A stretch of 5,244 nt of DNA from Gammaproteobacteria bacterium (GCA_027001525.1 JALTMR010000240.1:1-5244), one strand, 5' to 3'. Positions 1-5,244 are shown, numbered from the stretch's first letter. Notes: generated by a model from the letters alone, not told the origin. Numbers and translations are program-made.

Positions 1-265
1 ATTGCGCCCTGGTCAAGCCTTGAGGCTCTCTTCTGGGAATAGTTCGGTTGGGCAGTGGAATTCCGCCGAATCGGGCTCGGCTGGAAAAAAACCGTGGTGG
101 CCCGGGAATAATAGTGAGGCGGAAGAGAGCGATTCTGATGACTCGGCCGCCCGGGGGAGTGCCTGGTGGCCCGGTGGGCAGAGTGAGTCTGATGGCGAAG
201 GAGCGCCTGAAACGTCCGCATGGTCTGACCAGCAGGCGGCCGTATCCCCGAAAGACGAGGAGTAG
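1..265 (+). CDS. RND efflux periplasmic adaptor (membrane fusion protein), C-terminal end only
   Basis: Only the last 87 or so codons are present; the frame is open to the left edge and stops with TAG at 263-265. The first visible residues, LRPGQALRL, resemble the end of the membrane-proximal domain of HlyD/AcrA-type adaptors, which often contain an 'LRPGQ' turn. The gene lies three bases before an RND permease, the usual place for its adaptor. Such proteins are periplasmic, usually lipid- or membrane-anchored, and bridge the permease to an outer-membrane channel. After the LRPGQ strand come about 75 residues rich in Ser, Gly, Glu and Asp that do not look like a normal adaptor end. They include two WWPG motifs (window residues 32-35 and 55-58), each followed two residues later by SE, and a third SAW at 72-74. 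The repeat also shows at DNA level. The adaptor call relies on context and a short motif; the tail's role is unknown. Confidence 0.72.
   Translation, partial: LRPGQALRLSSGNSSVGQWNSAESGSAGKKPWWPGNNSEAEESDSDDSAARGSAWWPGGQSESDGEGAPETSAWSDQQAAVSPKDEE
92..229 (+). repeat. Diverged 69-bp (23-residue) tandem duplication in the adaptor tail
   Basis: TGGTGGCCCGG occurs at 95-105 and again at 164-174, and AGTGAG occurs at 113-118 and 182-187. Both pairs are exactly 69 bases apart, so they mark two adjacent in-frame copies of a 23-codon unit, about 92-160 and 161-229. At protein level both copies read WWPG, two variable residues, SE, then an acidic Ser-rich stretch. The rest of the unit has diverged strongly. 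A partial third echo, SAW, follows at the end of copy two. Confidence 0.6.
258..262 (+). promoter_or_regulatory. Ribosome binding site of the RND permease gene
   Basis: AGGAG lies six bases before the ATG at 269, overlapping the last codons of the adaptor gene. It supports the chosen permease start and suggests that the two genes are translated from one mRNA. Confidence 0.75.
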
Positions 266-268
266 ATC

Positions 269-3200
269 ATGCTGTTGACTCGTCTGTCTCTCGGTAACCC
301 GGTTGCCGTGGTGGTTGCTGTTTTGCTGCTGCTGTTGTTTGGTCTGATTAGTCTGGGGCGCCTGCCGATCCAGCTGACCCCCGAAGTTGAAGAGCCCGAA
401 ATTACCATTACCACCTCATGGCGGGCTGCTGCGCCGCAAGAGGTGGAGTCTGAAATTATCGAGCCCCAGGAAGAGGCGCTGCGGGGCCTGCCTGGTTCGA
501 TCGAATTACTGGCTCAGGCCAGCCGTGGCCAGGGGAAGATAACCCTCAGTTTTACGGTGGGAACCGATCTGCGGCGCGCTTTGCTGGAGGTCATGAATCG
601 GCTCAACCGCGTGCCCAGTTATCCCGCCGATGCCGATGAGCCGGTCATCAGCACAGTGGGTGGTGGCAGTCGTGCCATCGCCTGGTTCATCATCAAGGAC
701 GAAGCAGGTAGTGGGCAGCCCATCGCAGCTTACAAAGATTTGGTTGAAGAGGTGGTGCAGGCTCGTTTTGAGCGTGTGCCCGGTGTGGCGATGTCAGAGG
801 TGCACGGTGGCCGCGATCGGGAGCTGCGCATTACCTTTGACCCGTACCGGGCGGCGGCACTGGGCGTGCAGTTGTCTGAAGTGGTTCGCCTGGTTGGGGC
901 GGAGGATGTCACTGCCGGGTTTACCGATGTGGGGAAGCGGCGTTACACCATTCGCTATGCCGGGGCCTACAGTGCGGAGAGTTTTGCCGGGATGGTTATC
1001 GCCTGGCGTGAGGGTGAGCCCGTTTACCTGCGGGATGTCGCCCAGGTCTCGGTGGCGTTGCAGGACAAGAATGGCTTCGTGATTCAAAACGGCACATCAG
1101 CCATCGCGGTCAATGCCTACCGCGAGACCGGCGTTAATGTGCTGGAGGTGATGAACGGCCTTAAACTCGCCGCAGAGGAGTTGCGCCAGGGCCCCTTGCA
1201 GCGGGCCGGTCTGTCGATTACCCAGGTCTACGACGAAACGCTCTACATTGATCGCTCCATTCGGATGGTGACTAATAACCTGGGTCTGGGGGTGCTGCTG
1301 GCCATCGGTGTGTTGTGGTGGTTTTTGCGCCGTTTCAGGGCCACCTTGATGGTGGGGCTGGCCATTCCCATCTGTGTGGTCGGCAGTTTTATTCTCCTCG
1401 ATGCCGCGGGTCGAACGGTTAACGTCATCTCCCTGGCGGGGATGGCTTTTGCTGTGGGCATGGTGCTGGATGCTGCCATCGTGGTGTTGGAGAACATCGT
1501 TCGTCTGCGCGAGCAAGGGCTCGATAGCAAAGAGGCTGCGCTCAAGGGGACAACTCAGGTCTGGGGAGCGCTTTTGGCTTCGACAGCCACGACGGTGGCG
1601 ATCTTTCTGCCGGTGGTTTTTCTCCAGGATGAGGCGGGTCAGTTGTTTGCCGACCTGGCTCTCACCATTGCGGTGGCCGTCTGTTTTTCGCTTTTGGTCG
1701 CCGTCACGGTGTTGCCGGCCTCGGCGCGTCAGTGGTTGCGCAGCGCCAAGCTGCAAGATCCGCACGCGCACTGGTGGCAGTCGATGACCCGCGGCATTAT
1801 GAGGCTGACGGGGCCCCGTCTTCGCTGGTTCTGGATTGTGGCGCTGTTGACGCTGCCCCTGGTATTGGCCTGGTCTTTGATGCCCAAGACCGATTATCTG
1901 CCAGAGGGTAACCGCAATCTGGTGTTCTCCTTCATCAATCCGCCACCGGGTTCAGGGATTGAATTTATGGAGCAGGAGATGGGAGCCAAGGTGGCGCAGA
2001 CGATGGCACCCTATCTTACGGGAGAACAGCAGCCGCAGGTCTCGGACTATTTCTTTGTGACTTTCCCCCAGGGCATGTTCATGGGGGCCCGAACGGTGGA
2101 CCCGGAGCGTAGTGGCGAGCTGGTGGGGGTTGTGAATCGTATGATTTTCAGCTTCCCAGATACCCTGGGATTTGCTTTCCGGGCCTCGTTGTTTGGTGGT
2201 CTGGGTGAGGGGCGTCAGGTGAATATCGACATTCAGGCGCGGGATATGGATGCGTTGTTGTCTGCAGCGGGTGCCGGTTTTTTTGCGGTACAGGAGGCAT
2301 TTGGTGCGTCACCCCGGCCCAAGCCGGGGTTGGATCTGGCGGAGCCCGAGCTGCGTTTGATCCCGGATGAGCAGCGGCTGGCCGAAGCGGGGTGGAGTCG
2401 TGGTGACCTGGGGGGCGTGGTGCGGGCACTGGGAGATGGTCTCTATGTGGCAGACTACTTTGACGGAGAGCAGCGTGTCGATGTCATTCTTCGCAGTGCT
2501 GAGTGGCACTTGCCTGAGGAGTTGGCGGCCATTCCCCTGGCCACCCCTAATGCCGGCGTTTTACCGCTGAGCGAGCTGGCATCGCTGCAGCGTACCGTGG
2601 GACCGGATCAGTTGCGCCGCATTGATCGTCGCCGCACCGTTACTCTGGAGGTGCGCCTGCCGGAAGGCATGTCGGTGGAAGAGGGTGTCGATATCATCAA
2701 GGCGAAAGTGGCTCCGGCGATCGAGGCGGTTTTGCCTGAAGATGGTGATATTCGATACTCCGGTTCTGCTGACAAGTTGGCGTTGGCGAAGGAGAGCATG
2801 GCCGGTGTCTTTTTGCTGGCAATCGCCATTCTCTATCTGCTGATCAGTGCGCTGTTTCGTTCGTTTAAGGACAGCGTCTATGTCTTGTTAACCATTCCGC
2901 TGGCGACCGTGGGTGGTGTGGTTGCGCTGTGGTTGATGAATGTGATGGGTAAGGCACAATCCATGGATCTGCTGACCATGATCGGCTTTGTTATTTTGCT
3001 GGGATTGGTGGTGAATAATGCGATTTTGCTGGTTCTGCAAACACGCAATGCTGAGCGGGAGGGGCTGTCTCGTCGCGATGCGGTGGAGCAGGCTGTGCGT
3101 CTGCGCCTTCGGCCCATACTGATGACAACGCTGACCAGTATTTTTGGAATGCTGCCACTGTTGCTTGTGCCAGGGGCGGGTGCAGAGCTATACAGGGGGT

Positions 3201-3304
3201 TGGCCGCGGTGATTGTCGGTGGCATGGCGATAAGCACGTTGTTCACCCTCATCTTGCTGCCAAGCTTGTTGCGTGTGCGCGAATCGCGTTCGAGTGTTCA
3301 TTAG
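269..3304 (+). CDS. RND-family efflux transporter permease subunit (AcrB/HAE-type)
   Basis: This is a complete 1011-residue inner-membrane pump, close to the usual 1000-1050 for the family. It works as a proton-driven trimer that moves substrate from the periplasm or outer membrane leaflet into an outer-membrane channel. TM1 is near residues 11-30, followed by the family signature around 32-60 (LPIQLTP, then APQEVE). A first periplasmic porter loop precedes TM2-TM6 (about 337-353, 360-377, 386-407, 434-452, 461-482). TM7 is near 519-537, a second large loop follows, then TM8-TM12 (about 844-866, 870-891, 903-923, 950-967, 979-1001). TM4 reads GMVLDAAIVVLEN, so AcrB Asp407 is kept as D401 while Asp408 is A402. 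In TM10 the AcrB Lys940 position is N916. R946 and T953 match AcrB Arg971 and Thr978. The same D-A and N-N patterns are, as far as I recall, common in other proteobacterial RND proteins, so loss of function is not implied. ATG 269 follows AGGAG. The substrate cannot be told from sequence, and no outer-membrane partner is in view. Confidence 0.95.
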   Translation: MLLTRLSLGNPVAVVVAVLLLLLFGLISLGRLPIQLTPEVEEPEITITTSWRAAAPQEVESEIIEPQEEALRGLPGSIELLAQASRGQGKITLSFTVGTDLRRALLEVMNRLNRVPSYPADADEPVISTVGGGSRAIAWFIIKDEAGSGQPIAAYKDLVEEVVQARFERVPGVAMSEVHGGRDRELRITFDPYRAAALGVQLSEVVRLVGAEDVTAGFTDVGKRRYTIRYAGAYSAESFAGMVIAWREGEPVYLRDVAQVSVALQDKNGFVIQNGTSAIAVNAYRETGVNVLEVMNGLKLAAEELRQGPLQRAGLSITQVYDETLYIDRSIRMVTNNLGLGVLLAIGVLWWFLRRFRATLMVGLAIPICVVGSFILLDAAGRTVNVISLAGMAFAVGMVLDAAIVVLENIVRLREQGLDSKEAALKGTTQVWGALLASTATTVAIFLPVVFLQDEAGQLFADLALTIAVAVCFSLLVAVTVLPASARQWLRSAKLQDPHAHWWQSMTRGIMRLTGPRLRWFWIVALLTLPLVLAWSLMPKTDYLPEGNRNLVFSFINPPPGSGIEFMEQEMGAKVAQTMAPYLTGEQQPQVSDYFFVTFPQGMFMGARTVDPERSGELVGVVNRMIFSFPDTLGFAFRASLFGGLGEGRQVNIDIQARDMDALLSAAGAGFFAVQEAFGASPRPKPGLDLAEPELRLIPDEQRLAEAGWSRGDLGGVVRALGDGLYVADYFDGEQRVDVILRSAEWHLPEELAAIPLATPNAGVLPLSELASLQRTVGPDQLRRIDRRRTVTLEVRLPEGMSVEEGVDIIKAKVAPAIEAVLPEDGDIRYSGSADKLALAKESMAGVFLLAIAILYLLISALFRSFKDSVYVLLTIPLATVGGVVALWLMNVMGKAQSMDLLTMIGFVILLGLVVNNAILLVLQTRNAEREGLSRRDAVEQAVRLRLRPILMTTLTSIFGMLPLLLVPGAGAELYRGLAAVIVGGMAISTLFTLILLPSLLRVRESRSSVH

Positions 3305-3320
3305 TGTTTGGCTTGTTTTG

Positions 3321-3369
3321 CCATAGTCGTAGTGATTTGGTTATATCCTAGTGTACTACTCAGCTATGG
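3321..3369 (+). other. Stem-loop in the 3' untranslated region of the efflux operon
   Basis: CCATAG (3321-3326) pairs with CTATGG (3364-3369). Inside it GTAGT (3329-3333) pairs with ACTAC (3355-3359), separated by a small internal loop. The arms are nested in the correct order, so one RNA hairpin with an apical loop of about 20 bases is possible. It lies just after the permease stop and before the G/C terminator, where it could protect the mRNA 3' end; that role is inference. Confidence 0.3.
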
Positions 3370-3396
3370 TTGTGCTGTAATTTGGATTTTTTGTTT

Positions 3397-3436
3397 GGGG
3401 GGGGGATTCCCCCCCCTCTTAGTTTTCTATTTTTTG
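3397..3436 (+). terminator. Rho-independent terminator of the RND operon with a homopolymeric G/C stem
   Basis: Nine G (3397-3405), ATT (3406-3408) and eight C (3409-3416) form an eight-pair all-GC stem with a loop of three to four bases. A T-rich stretch follows (TCTTAG, then T runs to 3436). The T-rich side is only on the plus-strand exit, so it would stop rightward transcription from the efflux operon about 95 bases after the permease stop. A pure G-run/C-run stem is unusual and liable to length change by slippage. Confidence 0.75.
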
Positions 3437-3439
3437 GCA

Positions 3440-3468
3440 TTGTCGAATCGGCATCCCAACGCTAAAGT
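3440..3468 (+). promoter_or_regulatory. Candidate sigma-70-type promoter between terminators
   Basis: TTGTCG at 3440-3445 (four of six match to TTGACA) and TAAAGT at 3463-3468 (four of six match to TATAAT) are separated by the ideal 17 bases. Transcription would begin near 3475, just after the operon terminator and about 80 bases before the next terminator-like hairpin. Matches of this quality also arise by chance in AT-rich DNA. Confidence 0.3.
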
Positions 3469-3474
3469 TTGAAT

Positions 3475-3558
3475 TCCCCTTTCTCAGTTTTCCTCCCCTC
3501 TTGAGGCCCGTCTGGTCGCGGGATGAAGTCGCTCTAAGTTGTTAGAGTGGGGCTTTTA
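3475..3558 (+). ncRNA. Candidate small RNA with a C-rich 5' region and terminator hairpin
   Basis: This is predicted only from layout: a promoter-like element with 17-base spacing upstream and a terminator-like hairpin at the 3' end give a transcript of about 85 nt. Its 5' half is pyrimidine-rich and includes TCCTCCCC (3491-3498), which is complementary to Shine-Dalgarno sequences. The 3' half can fold: AGGCCC (3504-3509) may pair with GGGCTT (3550-3555) with one wobble, or the terminator stem forms alone. C-rich, anti-Shine-Dalgarno small RNAs are a known type of translational regulator (for example RsaE of Staphylococcus), but I recognise no family here. It could equally be untranscribed spacer. 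Confidence 0.25.
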
Positions 3559-3560
3559 AT
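3526..3560 (+). terminator. Second terminator-like hairpin
   Basis: CTCTAA (3532-3537) and TTAGAG (3542-3547) form a perfect stem around a GTTG loop. Below it, after a two-base bulge (3549-3550), AAGTC (3526-3530) pairs with GGCTT (3551-3555), giving about 12 pairs including two G-T wobbles. The downstream T-run is short (TTTT at 3554-3557, then AATT), so termination would be moderate. It could end the candidate small RNA or back up the first terminator. Confidence 0.45.
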
Positions 3561-3581
3561 TGAATATCCGTATCAGTTCAT

Positions 3582-3605
3582 CAAAAGAATCACTTTTGTT
3601 TTTTT
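3582..3605 (+). terminator. Third, AT-rich terminator-like hairpin
   Basis: CAAAAG (3582-3587) and CTTTTG (3593-3598) form a perfect six-pair stem with the loop AATCA, followed directly by seven T (3599-3605). The geometry is that of an intrinsic terminator, but the stem has only two GC pairs, so it is probably weak. It lies only about 25 bases after the previous hairpin. Confidence 0.35.
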
Positions 3606-3824
3606 CTGTCCTCTCGGTAAAGCCGAAAACTTTATTTGTGTTGTTCATTCTGTTTCATGCGTTGTTTTTTTGAGAGCGATTTTGTTCAATCGGATCGGAT
3701 GGGGATTTCTTTAATCAAATTGTTGATAGTTTTAGTGGGCAAAAAAAAATAATGCTAAAAAACAGTTGGTTATAGAGTGAATTCGGTTGCGGTGGGTAAG
3801 TGCAAAAAAATACCTGATATTGGC

Positions 3825-3860
3825 TCGTTCCTTGCTCTTACGTGAGGTTGAGAGGAGCGA
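3825..3860. repeat. Eight-pair stem-loop in the ccoN upstream region
   Basis: TCGTTCCT (3825-3832) and AGGAGCGA (3853-3860) are complementary over eight pairs with one G-T wobble, around a 20-base loop in which CTC and GAG could pair again. No T-run follows, so it is not an intrinsic terminator. Function unknown. Confidence 0.3.
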
Positions 3861-3885
3861 AAGGTTTGGTTGAATCAAGGAAGAC

Positions 3886-3914
3886 GGGGCACGTTTCATT
3901 AGTTTGTGTGCCTC
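3886..3914. repeat. Seven-pair stem-loop in the ccoN upstream region
   Basis: GGGGCAC (3886-3892) can pair with GTGCCTC (3908-3914) over seven pairs including one wobble, with a 15-base loop. It lies 25 bases after the preceding stem-loop. No T-run follows. Arms of this length can occur by chance. Confidence 0.25.
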
Positions 3915-4004
3915 TGTAGGCGTGATTTGAACATGGCCTTGTGTCGTAAGCAGAAAAGAGATGTTTTGTATGACGAAGTGCGGTGAGTGCGTGGCGGGAG
4001 GTTT

Positions 4005-4023
4005 ATCGATAGCGGCTATCGAT
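4005..4023. repeat. Near-perfect 19-bp palindrome, operator-like
   Basis: ATCGATAGC (4005-4013), a single central G (4014) and GCTATCGAT (4015-4023) form a perfect nine-base inverted repeat around one base. The length and symmetry suit a dimeric DNA-binding protein, while a one-base centre is too tight for an RNA hairpin without opening pairs. It lies in the intergenic region about 430 bases before ccoN. The binding protein is unknown. Confidence 0.45.
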
Positions 4024-4048
4024 GTGCCCGTTTGCAGCGCTGATCATG

Positions 4049-4083
4049 TTAGTCGGCAGGACTTAGTCGGGGAAATTAATTTC
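4049..4083. repeat. Direct repeat TTAGTCGG followed by a 12-bp palindrome
   Basis: TTAGTCGG is present at 4049-4056 and 4063-4070, a 14-base period. Two bases later comes GAAATTAATTTC (4072-4083), a perfect 12-base palindrome. Repeated sites next to a palindrome resemble a protein-binding cluster, but no regulator family can be assigned. Confidence 0.35.
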
Positions 4084-4265
4084 GCACAATTTCTATTCGA
4101 ACTAAGGCTTTTTATTACAAAAAATCTCTGGACGATCGCTCATCCGCCCTGGCGTTAAAAGGATACTGGCAGCGCTTTTAAAGTTGTTTGCGAATGTGCC
4201 GAAGTATGCAGGTCATCTCCTCGGTGTTGGAAGCAGTAAGGGAGGTAGTTGGGTGTTGCTGGTGT

Positions 4266-4319
4266 ATTGAATAGGTTTGGTCTACATACCTAGTGGTCTA
4301 TGAGGCAGTCCTATTCAAT
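4266..4319. repeat. Perfect 10-bp inverted repeat with a 34-base centre, upstream of ccoN
   Basis: ATTGAATAGG (4266-4275) and CCTATTCAAT (4310-4319) are exact reverse complements. The centre holds a direct repeat TGGTCTA (4278-4284 and 4294-4300). The element ends about 12 bases before the candidate ccoN -35. It could be a regulatory site pair, a long-loop RNA structure, or the remnant of a very small mobile element; no target duplication is evident. Confidence 0.4.
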
Positions 4320-4331
4320 CTGGTAGCAATG

Positions 4332-4358
4332 TTGGAGCAAGTGGTTAAAAAATCTAAT
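4332..4358 (+). promoter_or_regulatory. Candidate ccoN promoter
   Basis: TTGGAG (4332-4337, four of six match to a -35) precedes TCTAAT (4353-4358, five of six match to a -10) with a 15-base spacer, somewhat short. Reading TAATAA (4355-4360) as the -10 gives a 17-base spacer but a poorer match. Either gives a leader of roughly 90 bases before the GTG start. A lone TATAGT at 4414-4419 is another possible -10 but lacks a good -35. Confidence 0.28.
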
Positions 4359-4441
4359 AACGATTGATGTGAGAATGATGTTTATAACCAATAACGTGAA
4401 TGTCCTATCTAGCTATAGTGGGCTAATCATCAGAGCAGCCT

Positions 4442-4446
4442 GGAGG
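4442..4446 (+). promoter_or_regulatory. Strong ribosome binding site deciding the GTG start of ccoN
   Basis: GGAGG lies eight bases before the GTG at 4455. Another in-frame GTG at 4446 overlaps the GGAGG itself and so cannot use it, and an in-frame TAG at 4416-4418 closes the frame upstream. This leaves 4455 as the best start. GGCT (4421-4424) and AGCC (4437-4440) could form a small hairpin just before the site. Confidence 0.75.
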
Positions 4447-4454
4447 TGTGTATC

Positions 4455-5244
4455 GTGAATTATGCAGAAGCAGAACAAAAGTATAACTTCGATGTAGTGA
4501 GGTGGTTTTCCGTAGCCGCCATTGTATATCTGGTTGTGGGTACGTCGGTGGGCGTGCTGGCGGCATCACAGCTGGCGTTTCCTGTTCTAAACTTTGACAT
4601 CCCCTATATCACTTTTGGCCGACTGAGGCCGCTGCACACAAACGCAGTTATCTTTGCTTTTGGTGGTTGTACTTTGATGGCCACAGCCTTTTACAGTGTG
4701 CAGCGCACTTGCGGTGTCAAGCTGTGGAGTAACGCGATGGCGTGGTTCACGTTCATTGGCTGGAATCTGATCATCGTCTCTGCGGTGATTACTCTGCCTC
4801 TGGGTTTGACCTCCGGTAAGGAGTATGCCGAGCTTGAGTGGCCTATTGATATTGCCATTGCCGTTGTCTGGGTGAGTTTCACCGTCAACTTCGTGATGAC
4901 GATTGCTACTCGAAAGAGTTCACATATCTACGTTTCCAACTGGTTCTTCTTGTCGATGATGATCATGATCACCTATCTGCATGTTGTGAACAGCTTGGCG
5001 ATTCCGGTAGATCTGTTTAAGTCCTACTCGATTTTCTCTGGCGTGCAGGATGCGATGATCCAGTGGTGGTGGGGGCATAACGCGGTAGGTTTCTACCTGA
5101 CGGCAGGCTTCCTGGGTATTATGTACTACTTCGTACCGAAGCAGGCTGAACGTCCTGTGTTCTCTTATCGCTTGTCTGTCATCCACTTCTGGGCGCTGAC
5201 TTTCGGTTATGTATGGTTGGGTGCTCACCACCTTCAGTACACTG
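4455..5244 (+). CDS. ccoN: cbb3-type cytochrome c oxidase subunit I (CcoN), 5' part
   Basis: CcoN is the catalytic heme-copper subunit of the high-affinity terminal oxidase, which reduces oxygen to water at the inner membrane using electrons from CcoO and CcoP. The first 263 residues are present; the gene continues past the right edge (full family length is about 470-480). The translation matches CcoN throughout, for example [17 protein letters not shown] (55-71), KEYAELEWP (122-130) and [13 protein letters not shown]61 fits the low-spin heme b ligand, H208 in WWWGH and H258/H259 in GAHH fit the three copper B ligands, and Y252 fits the tyrosine cross-linked to a copper ligand. All lie one residue after their Pseudomonas stutzeri counterparts (H60, H207, H257/H258, Y251). 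The second heme b ligand and the high-spin heme b3 ligand would lie beyond the window. About seven membrane helices are visible. The start is GTG. ccoO, ccoQ and ccoP probably follow. No clear FNR/Anr box was found upstream. Confidence 0.97.
   Translation, partial: MNYAEAEQKYNFDVVRWFSVAAIVYLVVGTSVGVLAASQLAFPVLNFDIPYITFGRLRPLHTNAVIFAFGGCTLMATAFYSVQRTCGVKLWSNAMAWFTFIGWNLIIVSAVITLPLGLTSGKEYAELEWPIDIAIAVVWVSFTVNFVMTIATRKSSHIYVSNWFFLSMMIMITYLHVVNSLAIPVDLFKSYSIFSGVQDAMIQWWWGHNAVGFYLTAGFLGIMYYFVPKQAERPVFSYRLSVIHFWALTFGYVWLGAHHLQYT

Larger units (their letters stand above)
3305..4454. other. Long intergenic region without a convincing protein gene
   Basis: About 1150 bases separate the permease stop from the ccoN start. 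Up to about 3610 the region holds stacked terminator-like hairpins and a possible small RNA. From about 3610 to 3820 it is AT-rich with A and T runs (for example nine A at 3741-3749), and I see no gene there. From 3825 to 4320 it carries several inverted and direct repeats, listed separately. The last 130 bases are the promoter and leader area of ccoN. The base composition is clearly more AT-rich than the flanking genes. No tRNA, rRNA, tmRNA, RNase P or SRP RNA signature was recognised. Confidence 0.7.

Noticed and set aside
48..278. 76-codon plus-strand frame overlapping the adaptor tail and the permease start
   Set aside because: It is an out-of-frame shadow; the adaptor frame explains the DNA, including the in-frame 69-base repeat.
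1097..1771. 224-codon minus-strand open frame inside the permease gene
   Set aside because: The permease frame encodes conserved RND motifs over the same DNA. The reverse translation is rich in Arg, His and Gln with no family features, as is typical of antisense shadows in GC-rich genes.
3689..3700. ATCGGATCGGAT short tandem repeat
   Set aside because: Only two and a half copies of a five-base unit, with no associated structure or gene; treated as chance.
3714..3727. ATCAA-N4-TTGAT, resembling an FNR/Anr box
   Set aside because: The arms are in the opposite order to the FNR/Anr consensus (TTGAT-N4-ATCAA), and the symmetry is the same on both strands, so it does not match. It is also more than 700 bases from ccoN.
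3961..4158. 65-codon plus-strand open frame starting ATG, with CxxC near its N-terminus (MTKCGEC)
   Set aside because: It has only a weak purine stretch before the start, no recognisable domain, and it runs through the 19-bp palindrome and repeat cluster in AT-rich spacer. A frame of this length is expected by chance. Conservation in relatives would be needed to revive it.
4145..4181. CGCC-CT-GGCG and TTAAAAG...CTTTTAA inverted repeats as a possible terminator
   Set aside because: The first is a four-pair stem with too small a loop, and the second is AT-rich with a 13-base loop and no following T-run. Neither makes a credible terminator.
4364..4377. TTGAT half-site as a possible FNR/Anr site near the ccoN promoter
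   Set aside because: The second half, after four bases, reads GAATG instead of ATCAA, so only one arm is present.
4691..5231. Minus-strand open frames opposite ccoN
   Set aside because: The plus strand encodes CcoN with all expected metal-ligand residues, so these are antisense shadows.

Overview
The window looks like chromosomal DNA of a free-living, probably marine, gammaproteobacterium. This rests on the close resemblance of the CcoN start to Pseudomonas/Marinobacter-type cbb3 oxidases, on GC-rich Gram-negative coding style, and on an RND efflux operon. No genus can be named from the sequence alone.

Layout. (1) Positions 1-265 are the 3' end of a gene running in from the left. It is most likely the periplasmic adaptor (membrane fusion protein) of an RND pump, and it carries an unusual acidic, tryptophan-containing, internally repeated C-terminal tail. 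(2) Three bases later, 269-3304 encodes the complete 1011-residue RND inner-membrane permease. The two genes form one operon; no outer-membrane channel gene is visible. (3) 3305-4454 is about 1150 bases with no convincing protein gene. Its first 300 bases hold a homopolymeric G9/C8 terminator and two further terminator-like hairpins, with a promoter-like element between the first two that could drive a roughly 85-nt C-rich small RNA. The remainder is AT-rich and then rich in inverted and direct repeats (notably 4005-4083 and 4266-4319). (4) From 4455 to the right edge is the 5' part of ccoN, the catalytic subunit of cbb3-type cytochrome c oxidase, with a GTG start behind a strong ribosome binding site. 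It is cut off by the window after 263 codons.

How the parts relate. The efflux operon and the oxidase gene are two separate same-strand transcription units. The adaptor/permease pair would use the proton motive force to expel an unidentified substrate. CcoN would reduce oxygen and help build that force, but nothing in the sequence shows a functional link. The main items of interest are the repeated adaptor tail, the possible small RNA between stacked terminators, and the repeat-dense long leader of ccoN. None of these amounts to a proven new system.
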